A stretch of DNA of 64,000 nucleotides from Pseudotabrizicola formosa (GTDB lineage: Bacteria; Pseudomonadota; Alphaproteobacteria; Rhodobacterales; Rhodobacteraceae), in NCBI RefSeq assembly GCF_002900965.1, contig NZ_PJOM01000001.1, forward strand, positions 62,001 through 126,000. Reading direction: 5' to 3'. The number at the start of each line of letters is the position of its first letter. Positions within the stretch are counted from its first letter, which is position 1. The notes beneath the pieces are model-generated. The model did no database searches, was not told the origin of the DNA, and saw only the letters and a program-made list of their open reading frames with translations. Positions 57,101 through 64,000 of this stretch are shown piece after piece. A program made the translations under genes and the position numbers.

Positions 57101-57627
57101 CGCGCATGACCCTTGGGCAAGAGGTGATCGAGGATTACCTGTCGCTGCGCCTGTCCTTGCGCGCCCATCCGATGGAACTGCTGCGTTCGCGCCTGCCCGA
57201 AAGCCTGCCGCATGACCGGCTGGCAGACGCCAAAGGCCGCGTCACCGTTACCGGCCTTGTCATCACCCGCCAACGTCCCGGCACCGCGTCCGGCGTGATT
57301 TTCCTGACGCTGGAGGATGAGACCGGCACCGCGAATGTCGTGATCTGGAAAAAGGTCTATGAGACCTTCCGCAAGGCGGTGATCGCGGGCCGTCTGGTCC
57401 GGGTGCGCGGCCGGGTTGAACGCGACGGCCCGGTGATCCATCTGATCGCCGAACATGTCGAGGATGTCTCGCCGCTGCTGGCCACGCTTGGCCGTCCGGT
57501 GATCATCCCGTCCAATGACGGGCGGGCGGATGAAACGAAACGCCCGGTCATCAGCCGCGGCCAGTCCAGCGCCCGCCACCCGCGCGAACAGGCGCGCAAA
57601 CTGTTCCCCAGCCGGGATTTTCACTAA
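54199..57627 (+). CDS. dnaE2: error-prone DNA polymerase DnaE2
   Basis: A 1142-residue C-family polymerase. The PHP domain begins YAELYVTSNFTFLTGASHPE; the polymerase core has the acidic motif PPDIDVDFEHERREEVIQWI; a helix-hairpin-helix and an OB domain (VTVTGLVITRQRPGTASGVI) follow, with the characteristic C-terminal ARKLFPSRDFH. The LexA box and imuAB show that it is the SOS mutasome polymerase, distinct from the replicative DnaE1. The start at 54199 uses a GGGAG site within the imuB end; 19 upstream in-frame codons are ignored. Confidence 0.96.
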   Translation: MPPPLDKIRPEDRQDKALLLSAKGPPAYAELYVTSNFTFLTGASHPEELVTRAAELGLTAIAITDRNSVAGVVRAFSALKELTRLREEALATDHAAQDGPSIRSQHVTDHSSRQTVPHCTGATAAPVLPDTPLPRLIPGARLVLTDSPVEWLALPTDISAWSRLTRLLSVGKRRAPKGDCHLTQADLVAWGRGMILIALPPDPLEDRALKTTHAALLAIARAFPGQCFLGATPQYDGRDQARLDRLAATAQQTNLSMVALGGVLMHRAARRPLADVLTCLRIGCTIDAIGQHRLPNAERRLKSGDEMARLFHRYPAALRRTVEIANACAFRLDELRYQYPDEALNGEPAQARLERLARNGLLWRYPDGASPKIVARVEKELALIRDVDYAPYFLTVHDIVAFARSRGILCQGRGSAANSVVCYLLGITEVPPESITLIFERFISKERGEPPDIDVDFEHERREEVIQWIYERYGRERAGLTATVIHFRSRAAIREVGKVMGLSQDVVARLSGQIWGWSSSAPGQDRMRDAGLDPTDRRMMLTTRLIAEIIGFPRHLSQHVGGFVITQGRLDELCPIENAAMDDRTIIEWDKDDIDALGLLKVDILALGMLTCIRKAFGLLRDHRGLSLTLANTPAEDPAVYDMLCRADAIGVFQVESRAQLNFLPRMRPREFYDLVCEVAIVRPGPIQGGMVHPFINRRQGREAVEDLGPAMMEVLGRTYGVPLFQEQAMQIAVVAAGFTPSEADRLRRSLATFKRMGTIGSFRDRFVSGMLERGYDADFALRCFAQIEGFGSYGFPESHAASFARLVYISAWLKCHHQAVFTCALLNSQPMGFYAPAQLVGDARDCGVEVRPVSVNHSHWDCTLEHRADGALALRLGFRQIKGMREEDADWISAARGNGYPDVESLWRRAGVQPATLERLAEGDAFAALGLSRRDALWAAKALRAPAPLPLFGPDGEGGVEPAVTLPRMTLGQEVIEDYLSLRLSLRAHPMELLRSRLPESLPHDRLADAKGRVTVTGLVITRQRPGTASGVIFLTLEDETGTANVVIWKKVYETFRKAVIAGRLVRVRGRVERDGPVIHLIAEHVEDVSPLLATLGRPVIIPSNDGRADETKRPVISRGQSSARHPREQARKLFPSRDFH

Positions 57628-57682
57628 GCCTGAGCATCATCTGACCATATTGGCGTCACATCGGGGCTGCAAAAGGCATCCG

Positions 57683-57698
57683 GGTGCAAAAATGCACC
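57683..57698 (+). terminator. short hairpin after dnaE2
   Basis: GGTGCA and TGCACC form a perfect 6-bp stem with an AAAA loop 55 bp after the dnaE2 stop. No U run follows, so termination here is only a suggestion. Confidence 0.25.
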
Positions 57699-57777
57699 AA
57701 GCCCAACAGGCATGCCCTGTCGACCATGGAAGGTCAGCACATCATCGGGCAGATCAGGACAGTTACGGCAAGGACGC

Positions 57778-57809
57778 CAGAATGAAGGTTGCCACAGAAT
57801 GAAGGTTGC
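57778..57809 (+). repeat. 15-bp direct duplication spanning the start of the oxidoreductase gene
   Basis: CAGAATGAAGGTTGC occurs at 57778-57792 and again at 57795-57809, period 17. The first copy starts a six-codon frame (MKVATE) with AAGGA upstream; its TGA overlaps the ATG of the second copy, which begins the real gene. Confidence 0.9.
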
Positions 57810-59076
57810 TCTTGTCGGCTGCGGATCGCGGCATCAGATGTTCCGCAACGCTCTGACCGGGCCCTATGCCGGCCGGCATGATCTGGTGGCGCTGTGCGAC
57901 ACCAACCCGTACCGGCTGTCCCTCTCGGCGGCAGCGGTGGCAAAGCCCGGTACCAATGGCATCGCCACCTATCTACCCGCCGATTTCGACCGGATGATTG
58001 CCGAACAAGGGGCCGATACCGTGCTGATCGCATCCCCCGACCATACCCATGCCGGTTACATCATCCGCGCGATGGAGGCGGGCTGCGACGTGATCTGCGA
58101 AAAGCCGATGACCATCGACCTGCCCTCCTTGCGCCAGATCCTGGCGGCACAGGACCGCACCGGTCGCAAGCTGCGCGTGACCTTCAACTACCGCTATGCC
58201 CCAGCGCGCCAGCAGATCCGCGCCCTGCTGGCCGCCGGGACCATCGGCACGGTCACAGGGCTCGATTTCCGCTGGCATCTGGATCAGGTGCACGGGTCGG
58301 ATTACTTTCGCCGCTGGCACCGCGACAAGGCCAACTCGGGGGGGCTTTTTGTTCACAAGGCCACGCATCATTTTGACCTGATGAACTGGTGGCTGGGCAC
58401 CAACCCTGTCGCCGTCGCGGCGTCCGGCGGGCGCTTGGCCTATAGCCCCGCCCGCGCGGCAGACCTTGGGCTGTCAGGTCATGGCCCGCGCTGCACCGGA
58501 TGCCCGGTCAGGCAACGCTGCCCTTATCCCCTTGATCTGGATGCCGATGACCGTCTGGCCGCCCTTTACCGAGATGCGGAAGGCGAGGATGGCTATCACC
58601 GCGACCAGTGCATCTTTTCCCCCGAGATCACATTGGAAGACACGCTGCAGGCCCAGATCCGCTTTGCCAATGGCGTCACCGCCAATTACAGCCTGACCGC
58701 CTATGCCCCCTGGGAAGGGCTGGAGGTGATGGTTCACGGCACCGGCGGACAGCTGAGCCACCGGCATGTCGAAGTGCATGGCGTGTTTGGGGGCAAGCGG
58801 CCCAAGGAAAAGCAGTCTGTCACCACCACGCTTCATCTGGCCGGACAGGAACCTGTGGCCATTGCCGTGCCAGAGGCACAGGGCGATCACGGCGGGGCAG
58901 ACCCTTTGATGCTGGAAGACATTTTCGGTGCCGGCGGACCTGAAAGCCTTGCTTCAGACCATCGCGCCGGGGCCTGGTCAATCCTTGCCGGAATTGCGGC
59001 CAATGCCGCGCTGGAGTCGGGGCGCGTTGAAGAGATCGGCCCGCTGCTTGCACGGGCTGGCATCGCCCGCATCTGA
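57799..59076 (+). CDS. Gfo/Idh/MocA family NAD(P)-dependent oxidoreductase
   Basis: A 425-residue dehydrogenase. The N-terminal Rossmann fold has VALVGCGSRHQMF, the ASPDHTHAG segment and the catalytic-type EKP motif (CEKPMTIDLPSL). The C-terminal alpha/beta domain contains GGLFVHKATHHFDLMNWWLG, where a histidine of the H-x3-D type is conserved. An insertion with four cysteines around 230-245 (CTGCPVRQRCPYPLD) may bind metal. Substrate is probably a sugar, inositol or sugar acid but cannot be named. It stands alone, convergent with mtaB. The start lies in the second copy of the 15-bp duplication. Confidence 0.88.
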   Translation: MKVALVGCGSRHQMFRNALTGPYAGRHDLVALCDTNPYRLSLSAAAVAKPGTNGIATYLPADFDRMIAEQGADTVLIASPDHTHAGYIIRAMEAGCDVICEKPMTIDLPSLRQILAAQDRTGRKLRVTFNYRYAPARQQIRALLAAGTIGTVTGLDFRWHLDQVHGSDYFRRWHRDKANSGGLFVHKATHHFDLMNWWLGTNPVAVAASGGRLAYSPARAADLGLSGHGPRCTGCPVRQRCPYPLDLDADDRLAALYRDAEGEDGYHRDQCIFSPEITLEDTLQAQIRFANGVTANYSLTAYAPWEGLEVMVHGTGGQLSHRHVEVHGVFGGKRPKEKQSVTTTLHLAGQEPVAIAVPEAQGDHGGADPLMLEDIFGAGGPESLASDHRAGAWSILAGIAANAALESGRVEEIGPLLARAGIARI

Positions 59077-59105
59077 ACAGCAGGCCCAGACCAGACGGAG
59101 CGCGG

Positions 59106-60374
59106 TCACGCCAATTCCGGGCGTGCCAGCAGCCGCGTGGTCCCGAAACCCTCGATACATGCGGTCATGATCTGCCCTTCCGGCTGATCCTGCGCGAAAT
59201 CGACCTCGGTAAACTGCTCTGTCCGGCCCATGCGAGGGCCCTCCATCAGCACCCGATGGGTCTGGCCGATCTGCGCAGACAGGTGCCGGGTCAACGCCGC
59301 CTCTCCCTTGGCGCGCAGCCGGGCGGCACGAGTCTTGATCTCTGGCCCGTTCAGCTGTGGCATCCGGGCTGCGGGCGTGCCTTTGCGCGGGCTGAACGGA
59401 AAGACGTGCAGGAAGGTCAGCCCGCACTCATCGACCAGCCTCAGACTGTTTTCGAACATGGCTTCCGTCTCGGTCGGAAAACCGGCGATGATATCGGCTC
59501 CGAACACCATATCGGGTCGCAACCGCCGCGCCTCTTCGCAGAAGCGGATCGCATCATCGCGCAAATGGCGGCGCTTCATCCGTTTCAGGATCATGTCATC
59601 GCCCGCCTGCAAGGACAGGTGCAGATGCGGCATCAGGCGCGGCTCGGTCGCGATGGCCAGCATCAGGTTGTCGTCGGCCTCAATCGAATCAATCGACGAA
59701 ATCCGCAGGCGCGGCAGGTCCGGCACCAGCCGCAGGATGCGCATCACCAGATCGCCCAGACGCGGCGTGGCGGGCAGATCAGCGCCCCATGATGTCAGGT
59801 CAACCCCGGTCAGCACCACCTCGTTGAAGCCCTTGCCCACCAGCCGCTTGATCTGCTCGATCACCACACCTGCGGGAACGGACCGCGAATTGCCCCGACC
59901 GTAGGGGATGATGCAGAAGGTGCAGCGATGATCACAGCCGTTCTGCACCTGAACATAGGCGCGGTGGCGGCCAAAGCCGTCGATCAGATGGCCGGCCGTT
60001 TCGCGCACCGACATGATGTCATCGACCTGCACCCGCTCGGTCTGGCCGATGAAATCGGGGCCGGCGATGGCAGCCCAGGTCGCGGCCTGCATCTTTTCAG
60101 TATTGCCGATCACTTGCGTGACTTCCGCCATGGCGGCAAAGGTTTCGGGTTCGGTCTGCGCGGCACAGCCGGTCACAATGACCGCGGCACCGGGATTTTC
60201 GCGCGACAGGCGGCGAATCTCCTGCTTGGCCTTGCGCACCGCCTCGGCGGTGACAGCGCAGGTGTTCACGATCACCGCGCCTGTCAGCCCGGCAGCTGCG
60301 GCCAGTTCCTTCATCGCTTCGGATTCGTAAGCGTTCAGGCGGCAGCCCAGGGTGGCGAAAACCGGCGCAGTCAT
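59106..60374 (-). CDS. mtaB: tRNA t6A37 methylthiotransferase MtaB
   Basis: A 422-residue radical-SAM methylthiotransferase. The N-terminal MTTase domain holds the three cluster cysteines in [17 protein letters not shown] and VTGCAAQ; the radical SAM motif is CDHRCTFC (C-x3-C-x2-C). It converts t6A to ms2t6A at position 37 of certain tRNAs, including tRNA-Lys(UUU), one gene of which lies 0.9 kb away. The start [11 protein letters not shown] at 60374 overlaps the dapF stop (ATGA). Confidence 0.94.
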   Translation of the reverse strand: MTAPVFATLGCRLNAYESEAMKELAAAAGLTGAVIVNTCAVTAEAVRKAKQEIRRLSRENPGAAVIVTGCAAQTEPETFAAMAEVTQVIGNTEKMQAATWAAIAGPDFIGQTERVQVDDIMSVRETAGHLIDGFGRHRAYVQVQNGCDHRCTFCIIPYGRGNSRSVPAGVVIEQIKRLVGKGFNEVVLTGVDLTSWGADLPATPRLGDLVMRILRLVPDLPRLRISSIDSIEADDNLMLAIATEPRLMPHLHLSLQAGDDMILKRMKRRHLRDDAIRFCEEARRLRPDMVFGADIIAGFPTETEAMFENSLRLVDECGLTFLHVFPFSPRKGTPAARMPQLNGPEIKTRAARLRAKGEAALTRHLSAQIGQTHRVLMEGPRMGRTEQFTEVDFAQDQPEGQIMTACIEGFGTTRLLARPELA

Positions 60375-61216
60375 GGGTGGGCCGCCAGAAAGGCCGGCGT
60401 CAGCCAGCCATCGAACACATGCGCCACCGGACCGGTCATCCAGACGCCGTCGCTCCGCCAATCCACCTCCAGCACACCGCCATCAAGGTCCAGCACGACG
60501 CGTCGCCCGGTCAGCCCGCGCAGATGCGCGGCCACGGCGGTGGCGCAAGCCCCGGACCCGCAGGCCAGCGTGATCCCCGCCCCCCGCTCCCATACCCGCA
60601 TCCGCAGGCGGTCAGGGCCGATGACAGAGACGAACTCCACATTCGTACGCTCGGGAAACAGAGGGTCATGTTCATAGCGCGGGCCAAGACCTGCCACATC
60701 CACCGCTTCGGCATCCTCGACAAACAGCACGCAATGCGGGTTTCCCATGCCCACGGCCACCGGATCGCGGGGCAGGGGCAGGTGCATAAGGTCAACCTCG
60801 TGCGCCAGTGGCACTGCCTGCCAATCGCGCTGCGGCGCGCCCATGTTCACGGATACCCGCCCATCGGTCAGCCGTACGGCGGACAGCCCGCCGCGCGCGG
60901 TGGTCAGTGTCACGGAATCCTGCCCCAACCCCCGCATCACATAATCCGACACGCAGCGTGTGGCATTGCCGCAGGCTCCGGCGCGGCTGCCATCGCTGTT
61001 CCAGAAATCCAGCGTGAAGTCTGCCCCGTCGACGCCGTCCCGAATCTCGGCAAGCTGATCAAAGCCGACACCGCGGTTCCGGTCGCCCAGGGCCAACGCC
61101 AGCGCAGGGGTCACCAGCGCCCCGGCCCGCCCGCGCGAGTCGATCACCACGAAGTCATTGCCGGCACCGTGCATTTTCATGAAGGGCAGGCCGTCTGGCT
61201 GGGGCATCTTGTCCAT
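60371..61216 (-). CDS. dapF: diaminopimelate epimerase
   Basis: A 281-residue DapF with both catalytic cysteines: ACGNATRC and [10 protein letters not shown]. The start region [18 protein letters not shown] and [10 protein letters not shown] are family hallmarks. It turns LL- into meso-diaminopimelate for lysine and peptidoglycan synthesis. Start options at 61216 and 61207 differ by three residues. It is coupled to mtaB. Confidence 0.96.
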   Translation of the reverse strand: MDKMPQPDGLPFMKMHGAGNDFVVIDSRGRAGALVTPALALALGDRNRGVGFDQLAEIRDGVDGADFTLDFWNSDGSRAGACGNATRCVSDYVMRGLGQDSVTLTTARGGLSAVRLTDGRVSVNMGAPQRDWQAVPLAHEVDLMHLPLPRDPVAVGMGNPHCVLFVEDAEAVDVAGLGPRYEHDPLFPERTNVEFVSVIGPDRLRMRVWERGAGITLACGSGACATAVAAHLRGLTGRRVVLDLDGGVLEVDWRSDGVWMTGPVAHVFDGWLTPAFLAAHP

Positions 61217-61314
61217 TCGCGGGCATATACGCCCGATCCGGCAGATTTGCCAGAGCCCTGCATCTTTTGTCCTTGACCCCACCGGCCTCTGACCGTAATC
61301 AGCGCCCCAGTTGT

Positions 61315-61390
61315 GGGCCGGTAGCTCAGTTGGTAGAGCAGCTGACTTTTAATCAGCGGGTCACAGGTTCGAATCCTGTCCGGCTCACCA
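61315..61390 (+). tRNA. tRNA-Lys (UUU anticodon)
   Basis: A 76-nt tRNA with encoded CCA. The acceptor arms are GGGCCGG and CCGGCTC (one G-U pair), the D arm has AGCTCAGTTGGTAGAGC, the anticodon stem GCTGA/TCAGC encloses CTTTTAA with anticodon TTT at 61348-61350, and the T arm carries GGTTCGAATCC. It is followed directly by a strong terminator. No integrated element is seen at its 3' end. Confidence 0.98.
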
Positions 61391-61400
61391 CTTCTCCAAA

Positions 61401-61426
61401 AACCCGGGCCTTGGCCCGGGTTTTTT
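61401..61426 (+). terminator. rho-independent terminator of tRNA-Lys
   Basis: A perfect 10-bp stem (AACCCGGGCC with GGCCCGGGTT) with a 2-base TT gap at its tip, preceded by A residues and followed by a T run (TTTTTT at 61421-61426). Ten bases after the tRNA. Confidence 0.93.
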
Positions 61427-61448
61427 GATTCTGCGCCCTGCAGCGCGC

Positions 61449-61476
61449 AAAAAAAACCCGCCGTTTCCGGCGGGTT
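61449..61476 (-). terminator. rho-independent terminator of the carboxynorspermidine dehydrogenase gene
   Basis: On the minus strand the stem AACCCGCC/GGCGGGTT (extended by one G-C pair) is followed by eight U residues (complement of 61449-61456). It begins 5 bp after the stop of the gene ending at 61482. Confidence 0.92.
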
Positions 61477-61481
61477 GTGTT

Positions 61482-62717
61482 TCAGAAGGTCAAAGCCCGG
61501 TCGCCTGCGGCATCCTTGATCCGCGTCGGCAGCCCGATCTGGTTCAGCAAGGTGATGAACGGGGCAGGGTCCATGTCTTCGACATTGGCCATGGCCCCCA
61601 CATCCCAGACGCCCTCGGCAATCAGCAAAGCGGCAGCGACCGGCGGAACGCCCGCGGTATAGCTGATGCCCTGAGAGCCGACCTCTTCGTAGGCTTCCTT
61701 GTGATCCGCCACGTTGTAGATCAGCACCTCGACCGGCTTGCCATCCTTGGTGCCTTTGACAAAGTCACCGATGCAGGTCTTGCCGGTGTAATTGGGCGCA
61801 AGACTGGCCGGGTCGGGCAGAACGGCCTTGACCACCTTGAGCGGAATCACTTCCAGCCCTTCGGCCGTGGTCACCGGCTGTTCCGACAAGAGGCCAAGGT
61901 TTTTCAGCACCGTAAACACGTTGATGTAATGGTCGCCAAATCCCATCCAGAACCGCACATCGGCAGCGGGATAGCGGGCAGACAGCGAATGCACCTCGTC
62001 ATGCCCGGTCAGATACGCCTTCTGTTCGCCCACCACCGGCATGTCGAAGGTCTTGCCGACCTCGAACATGGTGTTGGTCTGCCATGCGCCATTCTGCCAC
62101 GAATACACTGTGCCGGTGAATTCGCGGAAGTTGATCTCGGGGTCAAAGTTCGTGGAAAACCATTTGCCATGTGACCCGGCATTGATGTCGACAATGTCGA
62201 TCGATGTGATGCTGTCCATCATGCCTTCGGCCACGCGGGCATAGGCATTGACCACGCCGGGGTCGAAACCGACGCCCAGAATGGCGGTCACGCCAGCGGC
62301 TTTACAAGCCTCACGCCGTTTCCATTCGTAATTGCCATACCAGGGGGGCGCTTCGCAGATCTTGCCCGGATCTTCATGAATTGCCGTGTCCATATAGGCC
62401 ACACCCGCCTGAATGCAGGCATCCAGCACCGGCATGTTCACAAAGGGAGATCCGACGTTGATCACGATCTGACATCCCGTCGCCTTGATCAGTGCGACCA
62501 CGGCAGCGGTGTCCATCGCATCCAAGGCATGGGCGGCAAACACGCCCGGCACCTTCATGGCCGATTTGGCATGTACGCTTTCAATGATCGCTTCAGCCTT
62601 GGCCACGGTGCGGCTGGCGATGTGAAGGTCGCCCAGGCGGTCATTGTGCTGCGCTGCCTTATGCGCCACCACTTGGGCCACGCCACCCGCGCCGATGATC
62701 AGAACATTCCGTTTCAC
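61482..62717 (-). CDS. carboxynorspermidine / carboxyspermidine dehydrogenase (saccharopine dehydrogenase family)
   Basis: A 411-residue NAD(P)-dependent enzyme with an N-terminal Rossmann motif (VLIIGAGGVAQVVAHKAAQ) and the family blocks VINVGSPFVNMPVLDACIQA and GYDFDPGVVNAYA-like (here GVGFDPGVVNAYARVAEGMM). It condenses aspartate semialdehyde with putrescine (or diaminopropane) to carboxyspermidine or carboxynorspermidine. The gene for the matching decarboxylase lies just upstream on the same strand, which decides the assignment over lysine-type saccharopine dehydrogenase. Translation starts at GTG (62717) behind AAGGAGACGG. Confidence 0.9.
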   Translation of the reverse strand: MKRNVLIIGAGGVAQVVAHKAAQHNDRLGDLHIASRTVAKAEAIIESVHAKSAMKVPGVFAAHALDAMDTAAVVALIKATGCQIVINVGSPFVNMPVLDACIQAGVAYMDTAIHEDPGKICEAPPWYGNYEWKRREACKAAGVTAILGVGFDPGVVNAYARVAEGMMDSITSIDIVDINAGSHGKWFSTNFDPEINFREFTGTVYSWQNGAWQTNTMFEVGKTFDMPVVGEQKAYLTGHDEVHSLSARYPAADVRFWMGFGDHYINVFTVLKNLGLLSEQPVTTAEGLEVIPLKVVKAVLPDPASLAPNYTGKTCIGDFVKGTKDGKPVEVLIYNVADHKEAYEEVGSQGISYTAGVPPVAAALLIAEGVWDVGAMANVEDMDPAPFITLLNQIGLPTRIKDAAGDRALTF

Positions 62718-62762
62718 TTCGAACCGTCTCCTTTAAGGACAGAGGGAAGGGTGCCGCCTTGA

Positions 62763-63857
62763 TTACCCAAGGTTGCCTTCAAAATCGGCATAGCCGAATT
62801 CACGCGCGACGGTCATCGACCCGTCAAGTTCCTTGATGACGATGCCCGGCATCTTCACCCCGTTGAACCAGTTCTTCTTGACCATGGTATAGCCCGCTGC
62901 ATCGGCGATGCTCAGCCGGTCGCCCACTTGCAAGGGGGCGGGGAAATTGAATTCACCGAAGACATCGCCCGCAAGGCAGGATTTGCCGCAGATCTGGACC
63001 GGGTGATCACCCGTGGTCTCGATCTTGCCCGATATGCGATAGATCAGCAGGTCGAGCATATGCGCCTCGACCGAAGAATCGACCACCGCAAGATCCTTGC
63101 CGTTGTTCAGCACGTCCAGCACTGTCACCTCAAGGCTCGCGGCCCCGGTAATCGCAGCCTCGCCCGGCTCCAGATAGACCTGCACGCCAAAGCGTTCGGA
63201 AAACGCTTTCAACCGCGCGGCCAGTTTTGCCAGCGGATAGCCTTCTCCGGTGAAGTGGATGCCGCCGCCAAGGCTGACCCAATCCAGCCGCGACAGCAGC
63301 ATGCCAAACTCATCCTCAATCCGAGTCAGTTGGCGGTCAAACAAGTCGAAATCGTCATTCTCGCAGTTGTAATGGATCATGAAGCCGGAAATCCGGTCCA
63401 TCACCTGTTCGATCTTGGTCGCATCCCATTCGCCCAGACGGCTGAACGGCCGCGCCGGATCGGCCAGATCAAACCCGCTGGTGGAAAAGCGCGGGTTCAG
63501 GCGCAGACCACGGTTGATGCTGGCCGACTGGGTGTCGAACCGCGTCAGCTGACCAATGGAATTGAAGATGATCTTGTCGGCATAGCCTACAGCCTCGGCA
63601 ATCTCATGATCCGCCCAGGCGACCGAATAGGCGTGGGTTTCCTTGCCGAACCGCTCGCGCCCCAGCTTCAGTTCATAAAGACTCGAGGATGTGGTGCCGT
63701 CCATATGCTGCCGCATCTGGTCGAACACGCCCCATGTGGCAAAGCATTTCAGCGCCAGCAGGGTTTTTGCCCCAGATGCTGTGCGCAGCTCATCCATAAT
63801 GGCCATGTTCCGCGCCAGTTTGATGCGGTCGATCAGGTAGTAGGGTGTCTGGATCAT
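62763..63857 (-). CDS. nspC: carboxynorspermidine / carboxyspermidine decarboxylase
   Basis: A 364-residue PLP-dependent alanine-racemase-fold decarboxylase. The PLP lysine is in LLALKCFATWGVFD, the glycine-rich site is SLGGGIHFTGEGYP, and CGKSCLAGDVFGEF carries the cysteine and aspartate of the second active-site half. It removes CO2 from carboxyspermidine to give spermidine. The start MIQTPYYLID at 63857 has AAAGGGGG upstream. It is 45 bp ahead of the dehydrogenase gene; together they form the alternative polyamine route found in many bacteria without SAM decarboxylase. Confidence 0.94.
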   Translation of the reverse strand: MIQTPYYLIDRIKLARNMAIMDELRTASGAKTLLALKCFATWGVFDQMRQHMDGTTSSSLYELKLGRERFGKETHAYSVAWADHEIAEAVGYADKIIFNSIGQLTRFDTQSASINRGLRLNPRFSTSGFDLADPARPFSRLGEWDATKIEQVMDRISGFMIHYNCENDDFDLFDRQLTRIEDEFGMLLSRLDWVSLGGGIHFTGEGYPLAKLAARLKAFSERFGVQVYLEPGEAAITGAASLEVTVLDVLNNGKDLAVVDSSVEAHMLDLLIYRISGKIETTGDHPVQICGKSCLAGDVFGEFNFPAPLQVGDRLSIADAAGYTMVKKNWFNGVKMPGIVIKELDGSMTVAREFGYADFEGNLG

Positions 63858-63947
63858 CGCATCCCCCTTTCGGGCAGCAGAAGGAAGAAGGGCGCTATTT
63901 ATGGCCCCCACCCCCCCTATGCAAGCCCTGTGACGGCCCGATGACAG

Positions 63948-64000
63948 TCAGATCATGCGGATGACGTCCTTGCCAACGGCCAAGACATAGCCCCGGCGCG
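63948..64000 (-). CDS. 3' end of a gene cut by the window edge
   Basis: A minus-strand frame enters from the right edge and ends at TGA (63950-63948); the readable C-terminus is RRGYVLAVGKDVIRMI. It looks like the end of a folded protein but is too short to assign. If real, it lies 90 bp upstream of nspC in the same direction. Confidence 0.4.
   Translation of the reverse strand, partial: RRGYVLAVGKDVIRMI

Noticed and set aside
55705-57624. Long (639-codon) open frame antisense to dnaE2
   Set aside because: The plus strand encodes a complete DnaE2 with all motifs; the antisense frame has the histidine/glutamine/arginine-rich composition typical of shadow frames in GC-rich genes.
61315-61390. 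tRNA-Lys as an attachment site of an integrated element
   Set aside because: No integrase, no repeat of the tRNA 3' end and only core genes follow.

Overview
This is a GC-rich alphaproteobacterial chromosomal window, most likely from the Rhodobacterales (Rhodobacter/Paracoccus-like). The placement rests on gene content and order: rpsT-dnaA-dnaN-recF-gyrB beside mutM/ubiE-ubiB; a flagellar locus with the alphaproteobacterial genes flaF, flbT and a DUF1217 protein; DUF4170-kdtA-lpxK; a DUF1403-ScpB pair; a GTTC-N7-GTTC LexA box; and SRAP-imuA-imuB-dnaE2. I see no insertion sequence, prophage, CRISPR array or rRNA operon. The only RNA gene found is one tRNA-Lys(UUU).

Layout. 1-2.75 kb: 3' part of an ALDH7-type dehydrogenase facing a hybrid histidine kinase. 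2.87-4.78 kb: three tandem 22-bp repeats, a DUF1403 gene, an accessory scpB-like gene and a previously easy-to-miss 54-codon gene. 5-12.8 kb (minus strand): rpsT, dnaA, dnaN, recF, a LysE/RhtB exporter coupled to recF, and gyrB. 13-17 kb: enoyl-CoA hydratase, mutM, and the ubiquinone genes ubiE-ubiB. 17-34.2 kb: flagellar locus in four blocks, flgD-fliK (minus), cheL-like/flgN-like/fliC/flaF/flbT/DUF1217 (plus), fliI (minus) with flgB-flgC-fliE-fliQ-flgF-flgG-flgA-flgH-fliL (plus), and sltF-flhA-fliR-flhB-unknown (minus). Housekeeping genes bound it on both sides, yet the MS ring, switch, hook, hook-filament junction, P ring, fliP, fliH and stator genes are absent, so they must lie elsewhere.

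34.3-41.4 kb: lipid A/Kdo genes (kdtA, lpxK), a CaiB-type CoA-transferase, a DsbA-like thiol oxidoreductase, a DciA-like helicase-loader gene, mutY and an AlkB-type alkane hydroxylase. 41.4-44.9 kb: the end of the beta-ketoadipate pathway (pcaI-pcaJ-pcaF) divergent from an IclR-type regulator, with a perfect 12-bp inverted repeat between them. 45-47.7 kb: a second hybrid kinase and a stand-alone Hpt protein. 47.8-51.2 kb: a TAXI-type TRAP importer (binding protein, fused permease, DUF1850). 51.5-57.6 kb: an SOS mutagenesis operon (SRAP/HMCES protein, ImuA, ImuB, DnaE2) behind a LexA box. 57.8-64 kb: a Gfo/Idh/MocA oxidoreductase with a duplicated start region, mtaB-dapF, tRNA-Lys, and the carboxynorspermidine dehydrogenase/decarboxylase pair of the alternative spermidine pathway.

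Most of the window is core genome. The parts most worth a second look are the DUF1403-ScpB pair with its repeat array, the 54-codon gene, the SRAP-led mutasome operon, the IclR operator, the kinase/Hpt pair, the split flagellar gene set, and the duplicated leader of the oxidoreductase gene. All functional statements come from reading translations and motifs; no database search was run.
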